In this document: positions 26,332 to 36,592 of the stretch, in pieces
Layout of the letters: each line of letters starts with the position of its first letter
Numbering within the stretch: the first letter of the stretch is position 1
NCBI RefSeq assembly: GCF_902491285.1
Contig: NZ_CABUHK010000011.1
Coordinates: 1-64,000, forward strand
Length of the DNA stretch: 64,000 bases
Direction of reading: 5' to 3'
Source: an uncultured Bacteroides sp.
GTDB lineage: Bacteria > Bacteroidota > Bacteroidia > Bacteroidales > Bacteroidaceae
Notes under the pieces: model-generated
What the model was told of the DNA's origin: nothing
Databases searched by the model: none
Seen by the model: only the letters and a program-made list of their open reading frames with translations
Made by a program: the position numbers and the translations under genes

Positions 26332-26778
26332 TTACTTTTCCAGCAACTCTTTCAGGAAATCATCCAACTCCTTATCCAGTCCTTTCAGCAGCTCGTCATT
26401 CACCAATATCGTATCATCATCTACCAGCAGCAATTCCGTCACCGTTTCCTTATCTTCGTCCACCAATACGAACGAGTAAGGTTTCAGGATAGTCACCTTG
26501 TCAAAGTCGCCTGCATCTTTCATTCTGCAGAGGATGGTACGTAGGGAAGGTTCCACGTTTTCCAGAAAATCATCACCGTCATACGTAGCCCATTCTTCTA
26601 TCATGATGTTTGCCAACTCTTCATCATCATCGTTGTAAATAGTAAGTTGTCCCGAAGTCTGATCCGGTTGGAGATGAATGTCGGTAACGGTCGTTTGCTC
26701 GCAGTTACATGTATAGTTAGCGACTGCCTTTTGGATAGCCGCTTCGATAATAGATAGTGATTGTTGGCTCAATTTCAT
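26332..26778 (-). CDS. small acidic protein, unknown function
   Basis: A 148-residue soluble protein of no family I can name. It is strongly acidic (NDDDEELAN, YDGDDFLENVEP, VDEDKETVTELLLVDDD) and lacks a signal peptide or TM segment. Two Cys near the N-terminus (YTCNCEQ) might bind a metal or pair. A -7 box lies 22 bp upstream. Codon use and length argue for a real gene. It is transcribed toward the inverted-repeat element and the PUL. Confidence 0.8.
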   Translation of the reverse strand: MKLSQQSLSIIEAAIQKAVANYTCNCEQTTVTDIHLQPDQTSGQLTIYNDDDEELANIMIEEWATYDGDDFLENVEPSLRTILCRMKDAGDFDKVTILKPYSFVLVDEDKETVTELLLVDDDTILVNDELLKGLDKELDDFLKELLEK

Positions 26779-26800
26779 GGGTTCCTTCTTTTTGTTAGTT

Positions 26801-26808
26801 CAAAGGTA
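26801..26808 (-). promoter_or_regulatory. -7 box of the acidic-protein gene
   Basis: The minus strand reads TACCTTTG, a consensus -7 element, 22 bp upstream of the start codon. It sits in the 61-bp gap behind the DUF6340 gene, so the acidic-protein gene can be transcribed alone. Confidence 0.5.
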
Positions 26809-26839
26809 TAAAAAAAATAAGATTTGATATACGATTTTC

Positions 26840-27946
26840 TTAAAAATCGTCATTAAATCGACTCATTTGCATCTTTAACTTAGGTAATTGGCTGTTTCTC
26901 TCCTTCAACTCCGCCAGATACAGGCTGGTGAGATAATAATTCGGCACATCGTCAATGGTGGCATGCATATTTTCCGATACATTCTTTTTCTCAATTTTCT
27001 TGGCTAGCTGCTGAGCTTTTTCAGCCCATTCCACTGCTTGTGCCAAACTGTCTTTCATCTCATAGTAAACCGCGATATTGAGGGCAGCCTGCATCTTCTT
27101 CTTTTCGCTCTTTGTTCCTTCGAAAGCCTGATGCCAAAGTTCATACGCGTTGTCCCATGAATTTTCGCGTACATAAACGGCGGCGTCCCGCATCGGTACC
27201 GAACCGCCGGTATAAAGATACCGTGTTCCTTTTTTCCACACCGGAACAATATACTTCACCGGAATCGTTCCTGCAAATTCGGCAGCTTCCTGCAACATCT
27301 TCCTGTCGGGAATCATATGCGTAGCAGCTTCTATGGCCGAAGCACCGAATTCTTCCCAAAAGATGCTGTCGTTAGGGTGAAGCGTAGTCATCGGTCTGCT
27401 CCGTTCGGGTAGATAAATTCTGACTGTAGGGTATGCCTTGACGTCCACAGCTCCTTGGAAGCAGTTGAACTCATCCAGGTAACGGACAGTCTTTGTCGCT
27501 TTGAGTTGCAGATTTTCTACGGCAATGATTAAATCCACTCCTAAATCCGAAGCCAATTTGTGTACTTCTTCTTGACTCAGCGTGCTTTCACGCGGCAACT
27601 TATCATTTGCCCGCAAAGCGGAATCGCAAATCACCACTTCGTCAAAGTAGTTCTGATGCGCAATCTCTTCGGCCAGTGCCTCTGTTGCCACTTTAGTGTC
27701 TCCATTCACGTAAGCCGTTGCACGACTTACTATCGGTGAGTTCTCTTTGATTTTTTCAGTTTGTGCCATCAGTTTGTTATCCGGCGTATTGCTGGTATTA
27801 TTTACGATGGCAACTTTCCGAAGTTGGGGAGGGAAGCTAAGGTCGGCAGCTTGCAGGTAATCAATGGAAATCTGCTCCAGGCTTTGGCAGCTACTCAATG
27901 CCAGCAGGAACAAAGAAACGAAAGCCAGTGAATAAGATTTTGCCAT
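26840..27946 (-). CDS. DUF6340 lipoprotein with C-terminal TPR-like helices
   Basis: A 368-residue lipoprotein (Cys20 in ALSSC). The N-terminal part (QISIDYLQAADLSFPPQLRKVAIVNN) matches DUF6340, a Bacteroidota envelope family of unknown role. The C-terminal ~110 residues form paired helices of TPR type (AVYVRENSWDNAYELWHQAFEG, AALNIAVYYEMKDSLAQAVEWAEKAQQLA). A Bacteroides -7 box precedes it. It lies between the secA terminator and the acidic-protein gene, with no functional link evident. Confidence 0.85.
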   Translation of the reverse strand: MAKSYSLAFVSLFLLALSSCQSLEQISIDYLQAADLSFPPQLRKVAIVNNTSNTPDNKLMAQTEKIKENSPIVSRATAYVNGDTKVATEALAEEIAHQNYFDEVVICDSALRANDKLPRESTLSQEEVHKLASDLGVDLIIAVENLQLKATKTVRYLDEFNCFQGAVDVKAYPTVRIYLPERSRPMTTLHPNDSIFWEEFGASAIEAATHMIPDRKMLQEAAEFAGTIPVKYIVPVWKKGTRYLYTGGSVPMRDAAVYVRENSWDNAYELWHQAFEGTKSEKKKMQAALNIAVYYEMKDSLAQAVEWAEKAQQLAKKIEKKNVSENMHATIDDVPNYYLTSLYLAELKERNSQLPKLKMQMSRFNDDF

Positions 27947-27971
27947 AGTTTTGTTCTATTTAGTAATTTGA

Positions 27972-27979
27972 CAAAAGTA
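27972..27979 (-). promoter_or_regulatory. -7 box of the DUF6340 gene
   Basis: The minus strand reads TACTTTTG, matching TAnnTTTG, 25 bp upstream of the start codon and just downstream of the secA terminator. Confidence 0.5.
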
Positions 27980-27990
27980 CTATTTTGAAA

Positions 27991-28038
27991 GAATAAAAGA
28001 AAGTCTCAAACAGTTTTTAACCGTTTGAGACTTTCTTT
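27991..28038 (-). terminator. intrinsic terminator of secA
   Basis: Sixteen-base perfect arms (27996-28011 with 28023-28038, core AGTCTCAAAC/GTTTGAGACT) enclose an 11-base loop. In the minus direction the stem ends in a T-rich stretch (TTTCTTTTATTC). The stem lies about 100 bp after the secA stop. Confidence 0.88.
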
Positions 28039-28141
28039 ATAAATATGATGATAGAGAATCGAGATTAAAAATACAGAATCCTACGCAAAGAAAACATTCG
28101 TTTCCTGACTCTCAACTCTCCATTCTCAGCTCCTAACTTAT

Positions 28142-31100
28142 TTAAGCGTTTTTACCGTGACAGTTTTTATACTTCTTACCGCTTCCGCATGGGCAGGGAT
28201 CATTACGTCCCACAGTCTTTTCTGCACGGATTGGTTCACGTTTCTGCTGTTCACGAGTATCCTGGTTGGCAGCAGCCTGCTGATTCGGATCAGTCAACTC
28301 TTGTTTGTTTTCACGATACTTGCTCATGTCCTGGCGTTGCTCGGGAGCAGCCTGACGTACTTCTACACGGCGGGCAGCTTGTTCGTCCGGAGCTTCCTGC
28401 ACAGGGATTTGTCCGCGCATCAGGATAGCTACCGTCTGGTTATTAATCTTGTTGACCATTGCGTCAAACAAAGTAACGGACTCCAGTTTGTAAATCAACA
28501 GCGGGTCTTTCTGCTCGTAGCTTGCATTCTGTACAGAATGTTTCAGTTCGTCCAGCTCGCGCAGGTTCTCTTTCCATGCTTCGTCGATAACGTGAAGCAG
28601 GATTGACTTCTCGAATGCTTTTACCACCTCTTTGGATTCTGATTCGTAAGCCGCTTTCAGGTTGCAGGAGATGTTATACATACGTTTGCCGTCCGTGATA
28701 GGAATCAAGATGTTCTCGTACATATGTCCCTGGTTCTCATATACCTGTTTGATGACCGGATTGGCAATCTGAGCCAGACGTTCAGTCTTGCGCTTGAAGT
28801 TCTCCATCGCAATGTTGAAAGTCTTTTCAGCCAACTTATCCTTCTTCTCGTTGCGGAATTCCTCTTCGGTGAACGGAGTTTCCATAGCCAACGTCTGAAG
28901 CAGTTCCATTTGGCAGCCTTCAAAATCATTGTTTTCGATGGCGTTTGCGCAACGGTCCCAAATCATATTCACGATATCCATACCGATACGTTCACCCATC
29001 AATGCGTGGCGGCGTTTTGTATAAACAACCGTACGTTGTTTGTTCATTACGTCGTCATATTCCAACAGACGTTTACGGATACCGAAGTTGTTTTCTTCCA
29101 CTTTCTTTTGGGCACGTTCGATGGAGTTGGAAATCATCTTGTGCTCAATCATTTCGCCTTCCTGGAAACCGAGCTTGTCCATTACGCTTGCGATACGGTC
29201 GGAAGAGAACAGACGCATCAAGTCATCTTCCAGTGACACGAAGAATACGGAAGAACCCGGGTCGCCCTGACGTCCTGCACGACCACGCAACTGGCGGTCT
29301 ACACGACGGGATTCGTGGCGTTCCGTACCGATGATTGCCAAACCGCCCGCAGCTTTCACTTCCGGACTCAGCTTGATGTCGGTACCACGACCTGCCATGT
29401 TGGTAGCGATTGTCACCGCGCAACTGAAACCGGCTTTCGCTACAATCTCAGCTTCTTTCTGGTGCAACTTCGCATTCAATACGCTGTGTTCAATCTTGCG
29501 CATGGTAAGCATCTTGCTCAGCATTTCGGAGATTTCTACCGAAGTAGTACCTACCAGTACCGGGCGTCCTGCCTGAACCAATCGTTCGATTTCTTCGATT
29601 ACAGCTTTATATTTTTCGCGTTTGGTCTTGTAAACGCGGTCATTCATATCCTTACGGGCAATCGGACGGTTGGTCGGGATAACGACTACATCCAGTTTGT
29701 AGATGTCCCAAAGTTCGCCTGCTTCCGTTTCGGCAGTACCGGTCATACCGGACAGCTTGTGATACATACGGAAGTAGTTCTGTAAAGTAATCGTAGCGAA
29801 AGTCTGCGTAGCGGCTTCTACTTTCACACGTTCCTTGGCTTCAATAGCCTGGTGCAATCCATCGGAGTAGCGGCGGCCTTCCATGATACGGCCGGTCTGC
29901 TCGTCCACAATCTTCACTTGTCCGTCGATAACTACGTATTCGTCATCCTTCTCGAACATGGTGTATGCCTTCAATAACTGGTTGATGGTATGTACGCGTT
30001 CCGATTTAATGGCGTAGTTAGTCAGCAATTCATCTTTCTTCTGAAGTTTTTCTTCGTTGGTCAGGTTCGGTACATTTTCCAGTTCCGAGAGTTGTCCGGC
30101 GATGTCGGGAAGAACGAACAAAGTAGGATCTTCAGAATTACCGGTAATCAAGTCCACACCTTTATCTGTCAGGTCTACACTGTTCAGCTTTTCGTCAATT
30201 ACGAAATACAACGGGTCAGTAACCTCGTGCATACGCTTGTTGTTCTGCTCCATGTAGATTTCTTCCGTCTTGAGCATACCGGCTTTGATACCCTGCTCAC
30301 TGAGGAACTTAATCAAAGCCTTGTTCTTCGGCAGACACTTGTGGCTGCGATACAACGCAAGGAATCCTTCTTCCACCTCTTTCTTGTCATTCGATGCGAT
30401 AAGTTTCTTGGCTTCGGACAGGTATTTGGTTGCCAGTACTTTCTGTGCTTCTACCAGGCGTTCTACCAATGGGCGGAGTTGCTCGAACAACTGGTCGTCA
30501 CCCTTCGGTACAGGGCCGGAGATAATCAACGGAGTACGGGCATCGTCAATCAAAACGGAGTCAACCTCATCGACAATGGCATAGTTGTGCGGACGTTGCA
30601 CCAGGTCTTTCGGGCTGATAGCCATATTATCACGCAGGTAGTCGAAACCGAATTCGTTGTTCGTACCGAACGTGATGTCAGCCATATATGCCTGGCGGCG
30701 TGCATCGGAGTTCGGTTGGTGTTTGTCGATACAGTCCACACTCAGACCGTGGAACATATAAAGAGGTCCCATCCATTCGGAGTCACGTTTTGCCAGATAA
30801 TCATTCACAGTCACCACGTGCACACCGTTTCCGGTCAATGCGTTCAGGAATACCGGGAGAGTGGCTACCAGGGTTTTACCTTCACCGGTTGCCATTTCTG
30901 CGATTTTACCTTTATGCAGAACGACACCACCGAACAACTGAACGTCGTAGTGAACCATGTTCCATACCGTGTCGTTTCCACCGGCCATCCAGTGATTCTG
31001 ATAAATCGCCTTATCGCCTTCGATGCGTACAAAATCCTTTGTAGCAGCAAGCTGACGGTCGAAATCGGTAGCGGTCACTACTATTTCTTCATTTTCAGCA

Positions 31101-31462
31101 AAACGTTTGGCGGTAGCTTTGACAATAGAGAAAGCAACGGGCAGAACTTCGTCCAGTGCCTTTTCATATTTTTCCAGAATTTCTTTTTCCGTCTTGTCTA
31201 TTTGTGCAAAGACTTCTTCGCGGTCTTCCAGTTCGATACTTTCGACACTTGCTTTCAACTCTTCTACTTTCGCACGTTCGGCAGTAGCCGATTCATAGAT
31301 GTATTTTTTGATTTCTTCCGTTTTTGCACGGAGTGCATCGTTGTCTAGTTTCTCAACCTCAGGGTAAGCAGCTTTGATTTTCTCTACCCAGGGCTTGATT
31401 TCTTTCATGTCTCGCGTGGATTTGTTTCCGAAAATCGAGCTTAAAAATTCATTAAATCCCAT
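28142..31462 (-). CDS. secA: preprotein translocase ATPase SecA
   Basis: Motor ATPase that drives unfolded preproteins through SecYEG at the inner membrane. Walker A is MATGEGKTL, Walker B/DEAD box is [13 protein letters not shown], and the helicase C domain has [15 protein letters not shown] and [12 protein letters not shown]. The C-terminal zinc-binding tail [14 protein letters not shown] (SEC-C) contacts SecB or ribosomes. At 1106 residues it is longer than E. coli SecA (901), with inserts usual in Bacteroidota. A -7 box lies 45 bp upstream and a strong terminator follows. Confidence 0.98.
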   Translation of the reverse strand: MGFNEFLSSIFGNKSTRDMKEIKPWVEKIKAAYPEVEKLDNDALRAKTEEIKKYIYESATAERAKVEELKASVESIELEDREEVFAQIDKTEKEILEKYEKALDEVLPVAFSIVKATAKRFAENEEIVVTATDFDRQLAATKDFVRIEGDKAIYQNHWMAGGNDTVWNMVHYDVQLFGGVVLHKGKIAEMATGEGKTLVATLPVFLNALTGNGVHVVTVNDYLAKRDSEWMGPLYMFHGLSVDCIDKHQPNSDARRQAYMADITFGTNNEFGFDYLRDNMAISPKDLVQRPHNYAIVDEVDSVLIDDARTPLIISGPVPKGDDQLFEQLRPLVERLVEAQKVLATKYLSEAKKLIASNDKKEVEEGFLALYRSHKCLPKNKALIKFLSEQGIKAGMLKTEEIYMEQNNKRMHEVTDPLYFVIDEKLNSVDLTDKGVDLITGNSEDPTLFVLPDIAGQLSELENVPNLTNEEKLQKKDELLTNYAIKSERVHTINQLLKAYTMFEKDDEYVVIDGQVKIVDEQTGRIMEGRRYSDGLHQAIEAKERVKVEAATQTFATITLQNYFRMYHKLSGMTGTAETEAGELWDIYKLDVVVIPTNRPIARKDMNDRVYKTKREKYKAVIEEIERLVQAGRPVLVGTTSVEISEMLSKMLTMRKIEHSVLNAKLHQKEAEIVAKAGFSCAVTIATNMAGRGTDIKLSPEVKAAGGLAIIGTERHESRRVDRQLRGRAGRQGDPGSSVFFVSLEDDLMRLFSSDRIASVMDKLGFQEGEMIEHKMISNSIERAQKKVEENNFGIRKRLLEYDDVMNKQRTVVYTKRRHALMGERIGMDIVNMIWDRCANAIENNDFEGCQMELLQTLAMETPFTEEEFRNEKKDKLAEKTFNIAMENFKRKTERLAQIANPVIKQVYENQGHMYENILIPITDGKRMYNISCNLKAAYESESKEVVKAFEKSILLHVIDEAWKENLRELDELKHSVQNASYEQKDPLLIYKLESVTLFDAMVNKINNQTVAILMRGQIPVQEAPDEQAARRVEVRQAAPEQRQDMSKYRENKQELTDPNQQAAANQDTREQQKREPIRAEKTVGRNDPCPCGSGKKYKNCHGKNA

Positions 31463-31506
31463 TTGTATAAGTATGTTTATTATTTATCTATTTAAAATTT
31501 CTTGCG

Positions 31507-31514
31507 CAAAGTTA
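31507..31514 (-). promoter_or_regulatory. -7 box of secA
   Basis: The minus strand reads TAACTTTG, a consensus -7 element, predicting a leader of roughly 38 nt. No -33 TTTG is seen at the right distance. Confidence 0.5.
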
Positions 31515-31567
31515 CATTAAAATGCTGATTTATTAATGTTTTGCACCCTGTTTTTATGAGTAAACTT

Positions 31568-33142
31568 TTACCGTAAGTCGGTAATGGGTGCGGCAGAACA
31601 GGCATTGGGAGCCCGGATGCGCATGAAATGTGCCAGTGTAGGCGCAATATGTTCGATAGTTACAGGAGTCTGTATGATAGCCGGCTTCACCGAGTGACCG
31701 ATGAAAATCAGCGGTGAAGGAATAAACGAATGACGTACTACTTTACTTTCGCTGCTGTTTTCGTCCACCATAGTCCATCCGGGAAGGACGTCGATTACCA
31801 GGTCGCCCGAACGTTTGCGATGGTATCCGTTACGTATCTTATGAATCTCCGGAGTCCATGAACCCAGTAAAAGCCTGTTGGCGGAATATGCTTCGTTCAC
31901 TCCGCTGAATTGCATGAGGAATTCGGCGGATTTCTCTTGTACCTCCGTCAAGTTCAGTTGCTTTTGTTCCAGCAACTTATGGTTCAGGTAAATCTGCTGG
32001 TTATGATGCGTTTCCACGTATTTGCCTTCACCGTAGGTAGCCATCAGATACATATTCAGCAAAGCTGCGCAACGGTTGAGGTAAAATTCTCCGCCGGGAA
32101 TCTTATAAAGTCCCGAATCGGCTGATTCGCTGTCCGTATATCCGGTGGAAGTGATGAAAATAAGTACATTCTGCAGACCTACTTTCTTGTCAAGCAACTC
32201 AAGTAAGTTGGCTATACTGCGGTCGAGACGTACATAGGTGTCCTGCATTTCCATGGCACATTCCTGTACGGATTTATGCGCATAGTTTCCGGCGTAGTAA
32301 GTGAGTGCCAATAAGTCAGTAATGTCATCCATGCCGATCGAACTTTTGTTCAGTGCTTCTTCGGCAAGAGCGTTTACTTCATCGTTCACAAAAGGGCTGG
32401 TGATGAAACGCCGGTACTTATTGTTACGGTCATCGTCAAATTTATATTTGAAAACCATGTCCCGCCAATCTGGCAGAAAAGTGTACATTCCACGTGGGAA
32501 AACAGGTTCCCAAGTAATGTTTGCAATACGGAAATCAATGGCTTGGCGGTCATTGTACTGGCTTGCCCACCAGGGAAATTCTCCGTAATAAGTGGTTCCG
32601 CTCCATTTTCCTGTGTTGGGATTAATCCAGAAAGCACCGTTCCCGGCATGTCCGGCAGCAAAAATCGCTGCGTCACATTTGGGAGCGATGGCATATACGA
32701 GCCCTTTGCCCTGAGTCGCAATTTTGAGCTCGTCGGCAATGGTGGAAGTCAGTAATTTGGCGGGTGAGCAGGTCTGGTCTGTATAATAACCCATAAATGC
32801 TGTGTCGTCCGTGCTGTTGACGGGGCGTAGGGTAGATACGTCCATCCATCGTTTGGAGATGATTCCGTTCATGGAAGGAGTCGTGCCGCTGTAAATGGCG
32901 GCTATGGCCGAAGAACGGTCTACACCGCTGAAAGTATATTGGGCGTTACAGAACACTCTTCCCTCTTTCCAGAGACGCTTGAAGCCTTTTTCGCCGTAGA
33001 GTGACGAAAATGCTTCCAGATAGTCCGTACGCAGTTGGTCAATCGTCAATCCTACCACAAGTTTAGGGGCAGTAGGAAGCGACTGAGCTTGTAGCCCTGT
33101 GAAGGTGAGTACGGTGATAAGGGAAGTCAGTAGTCCTTTCAT
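31568..33142 (-). CDS. exported alkaline-phosphatase-superfamily protein, metal site apparently incomplete
   Basis: A 524-residue protein with a signal peptide (residues 1-20, GLQAQ). The fold is that of PafA-type phosphodiesterase/phosphatases: LVVGLTIDQLRTDYL (Asp35, first metal ligand), IYSGTTPSMNGI, and VTIEHIAPTLAHFMRI near the end. The segment that normally reads SDHG is here TSTGYTDSESADSG, and the usual TD-x3-H appears as GNYAH. Several metal ligands therefore seem missing. It may be a pseudoenzyme or use a changed site. The start codon overlaps the stop of the DUF4105 gene, so the two are co-translated. Confidence 0.8.
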   Translation of the reverse strand: MKGLLTSLITVLTFTGLQAQSLPTAPKLVVGLTIDQLRTDYLEAFSSLYGEKGFKRLWKEGRVFCNAQYTFSGVDRSSAIAAIYSGTTPSMNGIISKRWMDVSTLRPVNSTDDTAFMGYYTDQTCSPAKLLTSTIADELKIATQGKGLVYAIAPKCDAAIFAAGHAGNGAFWINPNTGKWSGTTYYGEFPWWASQYNDRQAIDFRIANITWEPVFPRGMYTFLPDWRDMVFKYKFDDDRNNKYRRFITSPFVNDEVNALAEEALNKSSIGMDDITDLLALTYYAGNYAHKSVQECAMEMQDTYVRLDRSIANLLELLDKKVGLQNVLIFITSTGYTDSESADSGLYKIPGGEFYLNRCAALLNMYLMATYGEGKYVETHHNQQIYLNHKLLEQKQLNLTEVQEKSAEFLMQFSGVNEAYSANRLLLGSWTPEIHKIRNGYHRKRSGDLVIDVLPGWTMVDENSSESKVVRHSFIPSPLIFIGHSVKPAIIQTPVTIEHIAPTLAHFMRIRAPNACSAAPITDLR

Positions 33143-34329
33143 TATTTCTTTTTAGATGTCACTATTAAGTTGCTCGCTGAACGTATCAGCAAACAGAGTG
33201 CCAAAGGTACAACAGCAAAGTCAAATCTTTGCGGAATTAGTGGAAAAAGCACTATAAAAAGTGTTAAAACGGCTAGATTCAAGGTCAAATACCAGCATTT
33301 CTTCCTTTTTCGGACACAATAAATGATGTATGGCAGGAAAAAAAGTTGCCCCGGATGGAACACCAGCAACAAGAAATTGGAGCTGACAGCCGGATGTTCG
33401 GAGAAGAGGGCAAGAAAAGCAAGGACGCATCCCACGATACCTGCCGCACCGAAGAGGAACAGGTCGATTCCCCATAATCCGGTTCTCCGCCGGATGCCGT
33501 AGATGGTAGCACCGGCCGTTAGTATAAATAATAGTAACGCGCATTGTAGCGGAGTGGGTATCCAACTGCTTTCATCCGGTTCGGGAGTCGCGTCTACCAC
33601 CAGTTCGGCGGCTTCAGCGAGCGGACGTTGGATGGAGTCGTTCTTAATTTGTGCACCGGCAAAAGCGTCCATCAGATAGAAAGGTGCAAACATCATCTGT
33701 CGTTGCGTGATAGGTTGGTCTGCTTCGCTTCCGATACATAAATCAATGCCGAAACGTGCCCACGGATGCCCTTTGCAATATTGATGTACAATGTCGCGGA
33801 AAGAACGTGAGCCATCCTGTGGCTCTGCGGGATAAATCACTTTTCCTGCAATGCTTTCTTCTATCTTGTCGCGAGGGCGGGTCGCACAATTATCGTAAAA
33901 GAAATTATAACGGTACACCTGGTTTTCAGGACGGTAATTGTCTTGCAGCAATCGGATTAATTTGATTTTCTCTTCATTGGTCATGTTCAAAGTTTGCTGC
34001 CATACGCTGCGATTAAAGAATGCGTATTCTCCTGCAAAATGGGGGTAGTCGACAACTCCTAATCGGTAGTCTGTTTCTCCAAGAGAGAAGCGGAGTTCGA
34101 AATTAGGGATGTCGAAACTGAATAATCCGTAATTGAATACGACATCAATCCCTTGTGAGGGGTTTTCGTAACGGATAGCGGTGTGCCCGAATAGGGTGTA
34201 TATTATTTCACCGGGTGCACAAGTCAGCAGGCTGAGACGGATGGAGTCATTGCTATTGGCAGTTGTTTGTCCGAAGGGCAGAAGCAACAGAAAAAGAGAG
34301 AAGATAGAATATAAAAAAGACCGTTTCAT
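33142..34329 (-). CDS. DUF4105 membrane protein
   Basis: A 395-residue protein with signal peptide (MKRSFLYSIFSLFLLLLPFG) and an exported DUF4105 domain. That domain has LLTCAPGEIIYTLFGHTAIRYENP, VFNYGLFSFDIPNF and YRYNFFYDNCATRPRDKI, where conserved His and Cys suggest a peptidase- or acyltransferase-like site. About four TM helices follow from residue 265 on. ATG 34329 is preferred: an upstream in-frame start at 34449 adds 40 residues without a signal peptide. It is followed, with a one-base overlap (TAATG), by the phosphatase-fold gene, so the two products probably act together in the envelope. Confidence 0.84.
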   Translation of the reverse strand: MKRSFLYSIFSLFLLLLPFGQTTANSNDSIRLSLLTCAPGEIIYTLFGHTAIRYENPSQGIDVVFNYGLFSFDIPNFELRFSLGETDYRLGVVDYPHFAGEYAFFNRSVWQQTLNMTNEEKIKLIRLLQDNYRPENQVYRYNFFYDNCATRPRDKIEESIAGKVIYPAEPQDGSRSFRDIVHQYCKGHPWARFGIDLCIGSEADQPITQRQMMFAPFYLMDAFAGAQIKNDSIQRPLAEAAELVVDATPEPDESSWIPTPLQCALLLFILTAGATIYGIRRRTGLWGIDLFLFGAAGIVGCVLAFLALFSEHPAVSSNFLLLVFHPGQLFFLPYIIYCVRKRKKCWYLTLNLAVLTLFIVLFPLIPQRFDFAVVPLALCLLIRSASNLIVTSKKK

Positions 34330-34490
34330 CAGTAGGCTTGTTTTATTTTTGCGGCGAATATACAAAGAATTGTTGGAATCGGAAAACAGAGCGTCTGTTT
34401 TATCTGGATAGTTTTTTTGTTTGGCTGAAAAATCTAAAATGAAAAACAAGATAATTCCTTCTATATGCTTTAATTTCTCTTTTTTTACTT

Positions 34491-34498
34491 TACCTTTG
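34491..34498 (+). promoter_or_regulatory. -7 box of the coaX operon
   Basis: TACCTTTG matches the consensus. The predicted transcript starts about 17 nt before the coaX start codon. Confidence 0.5.
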
Positions 34499-34521
34499 CG
34501 CCCGCTAAAGATGAAAATGCA

Positions 34522-35253
34522 TTGAATTTAATTATCGACATAGGGAATACAATGGCAAAAGTCGCCCTCTTCAATAATGGGGAGATGGTGGAAGTGTTGG
34601 CCGAATCCAATCAATCGTTGGGCTGTTTGCAAACTCTTTGCTCCAAATATCCGATAGAGCAGGGGATTGTGGCTACTGTCATTGATTTGAATGAGCGGAT
34701 ACTTGCAGAGTTGGCTGTTTTGTCGTTTCCTTTGCTATGGCTCAATCACAAAACACCTTTGCCGGTGGTCAATTTGTACGAAACTCCCGAAACGCTGGGG
34801 TATGACCGGATGGCTGCTGTGGTAGGTGCCAATGAACAGTTTCCCCATAATGATATATTAGTTATTGATGCAGGGACGTGCATTACTTACGAATTTATTG
34901 ACTCGAAGGGGCAGTATCATGGTGGTAATATTTCTCCCGGCATGCAGATGCGCTTCAAGGCACTTCATCAGTTTACCGGACGCTTGCCTATGGTGGATGC
35001 CAACGGACGTCAACTTCCGATGGGGCGGGATACCGAAACTGCTATACGTGCCGGAGTCTTGAAAGGCATGGAATTCGAAATTTCAGGTTATATTCAGTCT
35101 ATGAAGCATAAATATCCTGAACTTTTGGTTTTTTTAACGGGCGGAGATGATTTTTCTTTTGATACGAACGTAAAAAGTGTCATCTTTGCAGATAGATTTT
35201 TAGTGTTGAAAGGATTAAATAGAATTTTAAACTATAATAATGGTAGGATTTAA
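34522..35253 (+). CDS. coaX: type III pantothenate kinase
   Basis: Catalyses the first step of coenzyme A synthesis, phosphorylating pantothenate with ATP. The N-terminal phosphate-binding motif [15 protein letters not shown], the [11 protein letters not shown] block, [10 protein letters not shown] and the C-terminal LTGGDDFSF are all CoaX signatures. The 243-residue length is typical. The start appears to be TTG at 34522. Two ATGs just upstream (34511, 34517) are in another frame and run into a stop overlapping the TTG. The gene overlaps the next one by 14 bp. Confidence 0.94.
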   Translation: MNLIIDIGNTMAKVALFNNGEMVEVLAESNQSLGCLQTLCSKYPIEQGIVATVIDLNERILAELAVLSFPLLWLNHKTPLPVVNLYETPETLGYDRMAAVVGANEQFPHNDILVIDAGTCITYEFIDSKGQYHGGNISPGMQMRFKALHQFTGRLPMVDANGRQLPMGRDTETAIRAGVLKGMEFEISGYIQSMKHKYPELLVFLTGGDDFSFDTNVKSVIFADRFLVLKGLNRILNYNNGRI

Positions 35254-36529
35254 ACACACACTATGTGCGCTTTTGCTCACGATGGTTACCGGAGTGGCAA
35301 TCGCTCAAAATAATACAAACTCTCCTTATACACGATATGGCTATGGCGACTTGTCCGATCAGAGTTTCGGAAATAGCAAGGCGATGGGGGGGATTGCTTT
35401 CGGACTCCGGGATGGAGCACAGATCAATCCGTTGAACCCTGCTTCGTATACAGCCATTGATTCGTTGACTTTCCTTTTTGAAGGAGGGGTCAGTCTGCAA
35501 AATATGAATGTTAGTGGTGGCGGTGTGAAGCTGAATGCTAAGAACTCCAGTTTCGACTATTTGGCAATGCAGTTCCGTTTGCATCCCAGGATAGGGATGA
35601 GTGTAGGGTTGTTGCCGTTTTCTAATGTGGGATATAGCGTATCAGACGCTCAGACGTCGACCGACCAGAAAACAGGCAATGTGTTGAATTACACCCGAAG
35701 TTTTACCGGAGATGGTGGATTACATCAGCTTTACGGGGGAATAGGTGTGAAAGTGCTTAAAAACCTTTCAGTGGGTGTGAACGCTTCTTATTTTTGGGGT
35801 GATATAACACGTACGCGAACTGTAATTTATCCTGAGACAACTAGTTCTAGCTCTTATATACAACAGGTGGGAGTTTCTGTCTCGGATTACAAACTGGATT
35901 TCGGGGCACAATATACGCTGGATTTGGGTAAAAAACATTCAGTGACAATCGGAGCAGTTTTTTCTCCAAAGCATAAACTGAATAATGACTATACAGTGAC
36001 AACTCAGGCTAGTGCGACCAGCAGTGATAATTTGGATGCTACGTTGGAACTTCCGAATATCTTTGGAGGAGGATTCACGTACAATTATGACAAACGCTTG
36101 ACAGTCGGTATGGATTATAGTTTGCAGCAATGGTCTAAGGCTAAATTCGGTGTAGCTGCAACGGATGATGCCATGCGTCAGGAATTTGATGAAACTTATG
36201 CCTATTGCGATCGTCATAAAATATCAGTGGGAGCGGAATACATTCCTAATTTGATAGGACGTTCTTACCTGTCCCACATCAAATATCGTTTGGGAGCTTA
36301 TTATACGACTCCGTATTATAAGATCGACGGCAAAAAGGCTGCCCGTGAATATGGTGTAACTGCCGGTTTCGGTTTGCCTGTACCTCGTTCACGTTCTATC
36401 CTCAGTGTCAGCGGACAGTTTGTCCATGTCAGTGGTCAGGAAGCTGCTTTTGTGAACGAGAATATCTTCCGTGTGAGTATCGGATTGACGTTCAATGAAC
36501 GTTGGTTCTTCAAACGCAGGGTAGAATAA
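35240..36529 (+). CDS. outer-membrane beta-barrel protein
   Basis: A 429-residue protein with signal peptide (residues 1-22, GVAIAQ) and a long run of amphipathic strands ending in an aromatic/charged strand ([17 protein letters not shown]). The N-terminal [31 protein letters not shown] recalls FadL/OmpP1-like barrels of Bacteroidota. Cargo is unknown. The start overlaps the coaX end by 14 bp, so expression is coupled. It belongs to the same run as the TPR and lptC genes. Confidence 0.82.
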   Translation: MVGFKHTLCALLLTMVTGVAIAQNNTNSPYTRYGYGDLSDQSFGNSKAMGGIAFGLRDGAQINPLNPASYTAIDSLTFLFEGGVSLQNMNVSGGGVKLNAKNSSFDYLAMQFRLHPRIGMSVGLLPFSNVGYSVSDAQTSTDQKTGNVLNYTRSFTGDGGLHQLYGGIGVKVLKNLSVGVNASYFWGDITRTRTVIYPETTSSSSYIQQVGVSVSDYKLDFGAQYTLDLGKKHSVTIGAVFSPKHKLNNDYTVTTQASATSSDNLDATLELPNIFGGGFTYNYDKRLTVGMDYSLQQWSKAKFGVAATDDAMRQEFDETYAYCDRHKISVGAEYIPNLIGRSYLSHIKYRLGAYYTTPYYKIDGKKAAREYGVTAGFGLPVPRSRSILSVSGQFVHVSGQEAAFVNENIFRVSIGLTFNERWFFKRRVE

Positions 36530-36592
36530 TTGAGTTGAAATAACGTGAGAGAGAATAGACGACTTTATAATAACAACTAAAATTTAAATACA

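Noticed and set aside
29990..31348. 452-codon frame antisense to secA
   Set aside because: Same reasoning: a codon-bias shadow of secA with no family match and an improbable Phe/Val-rich composition.
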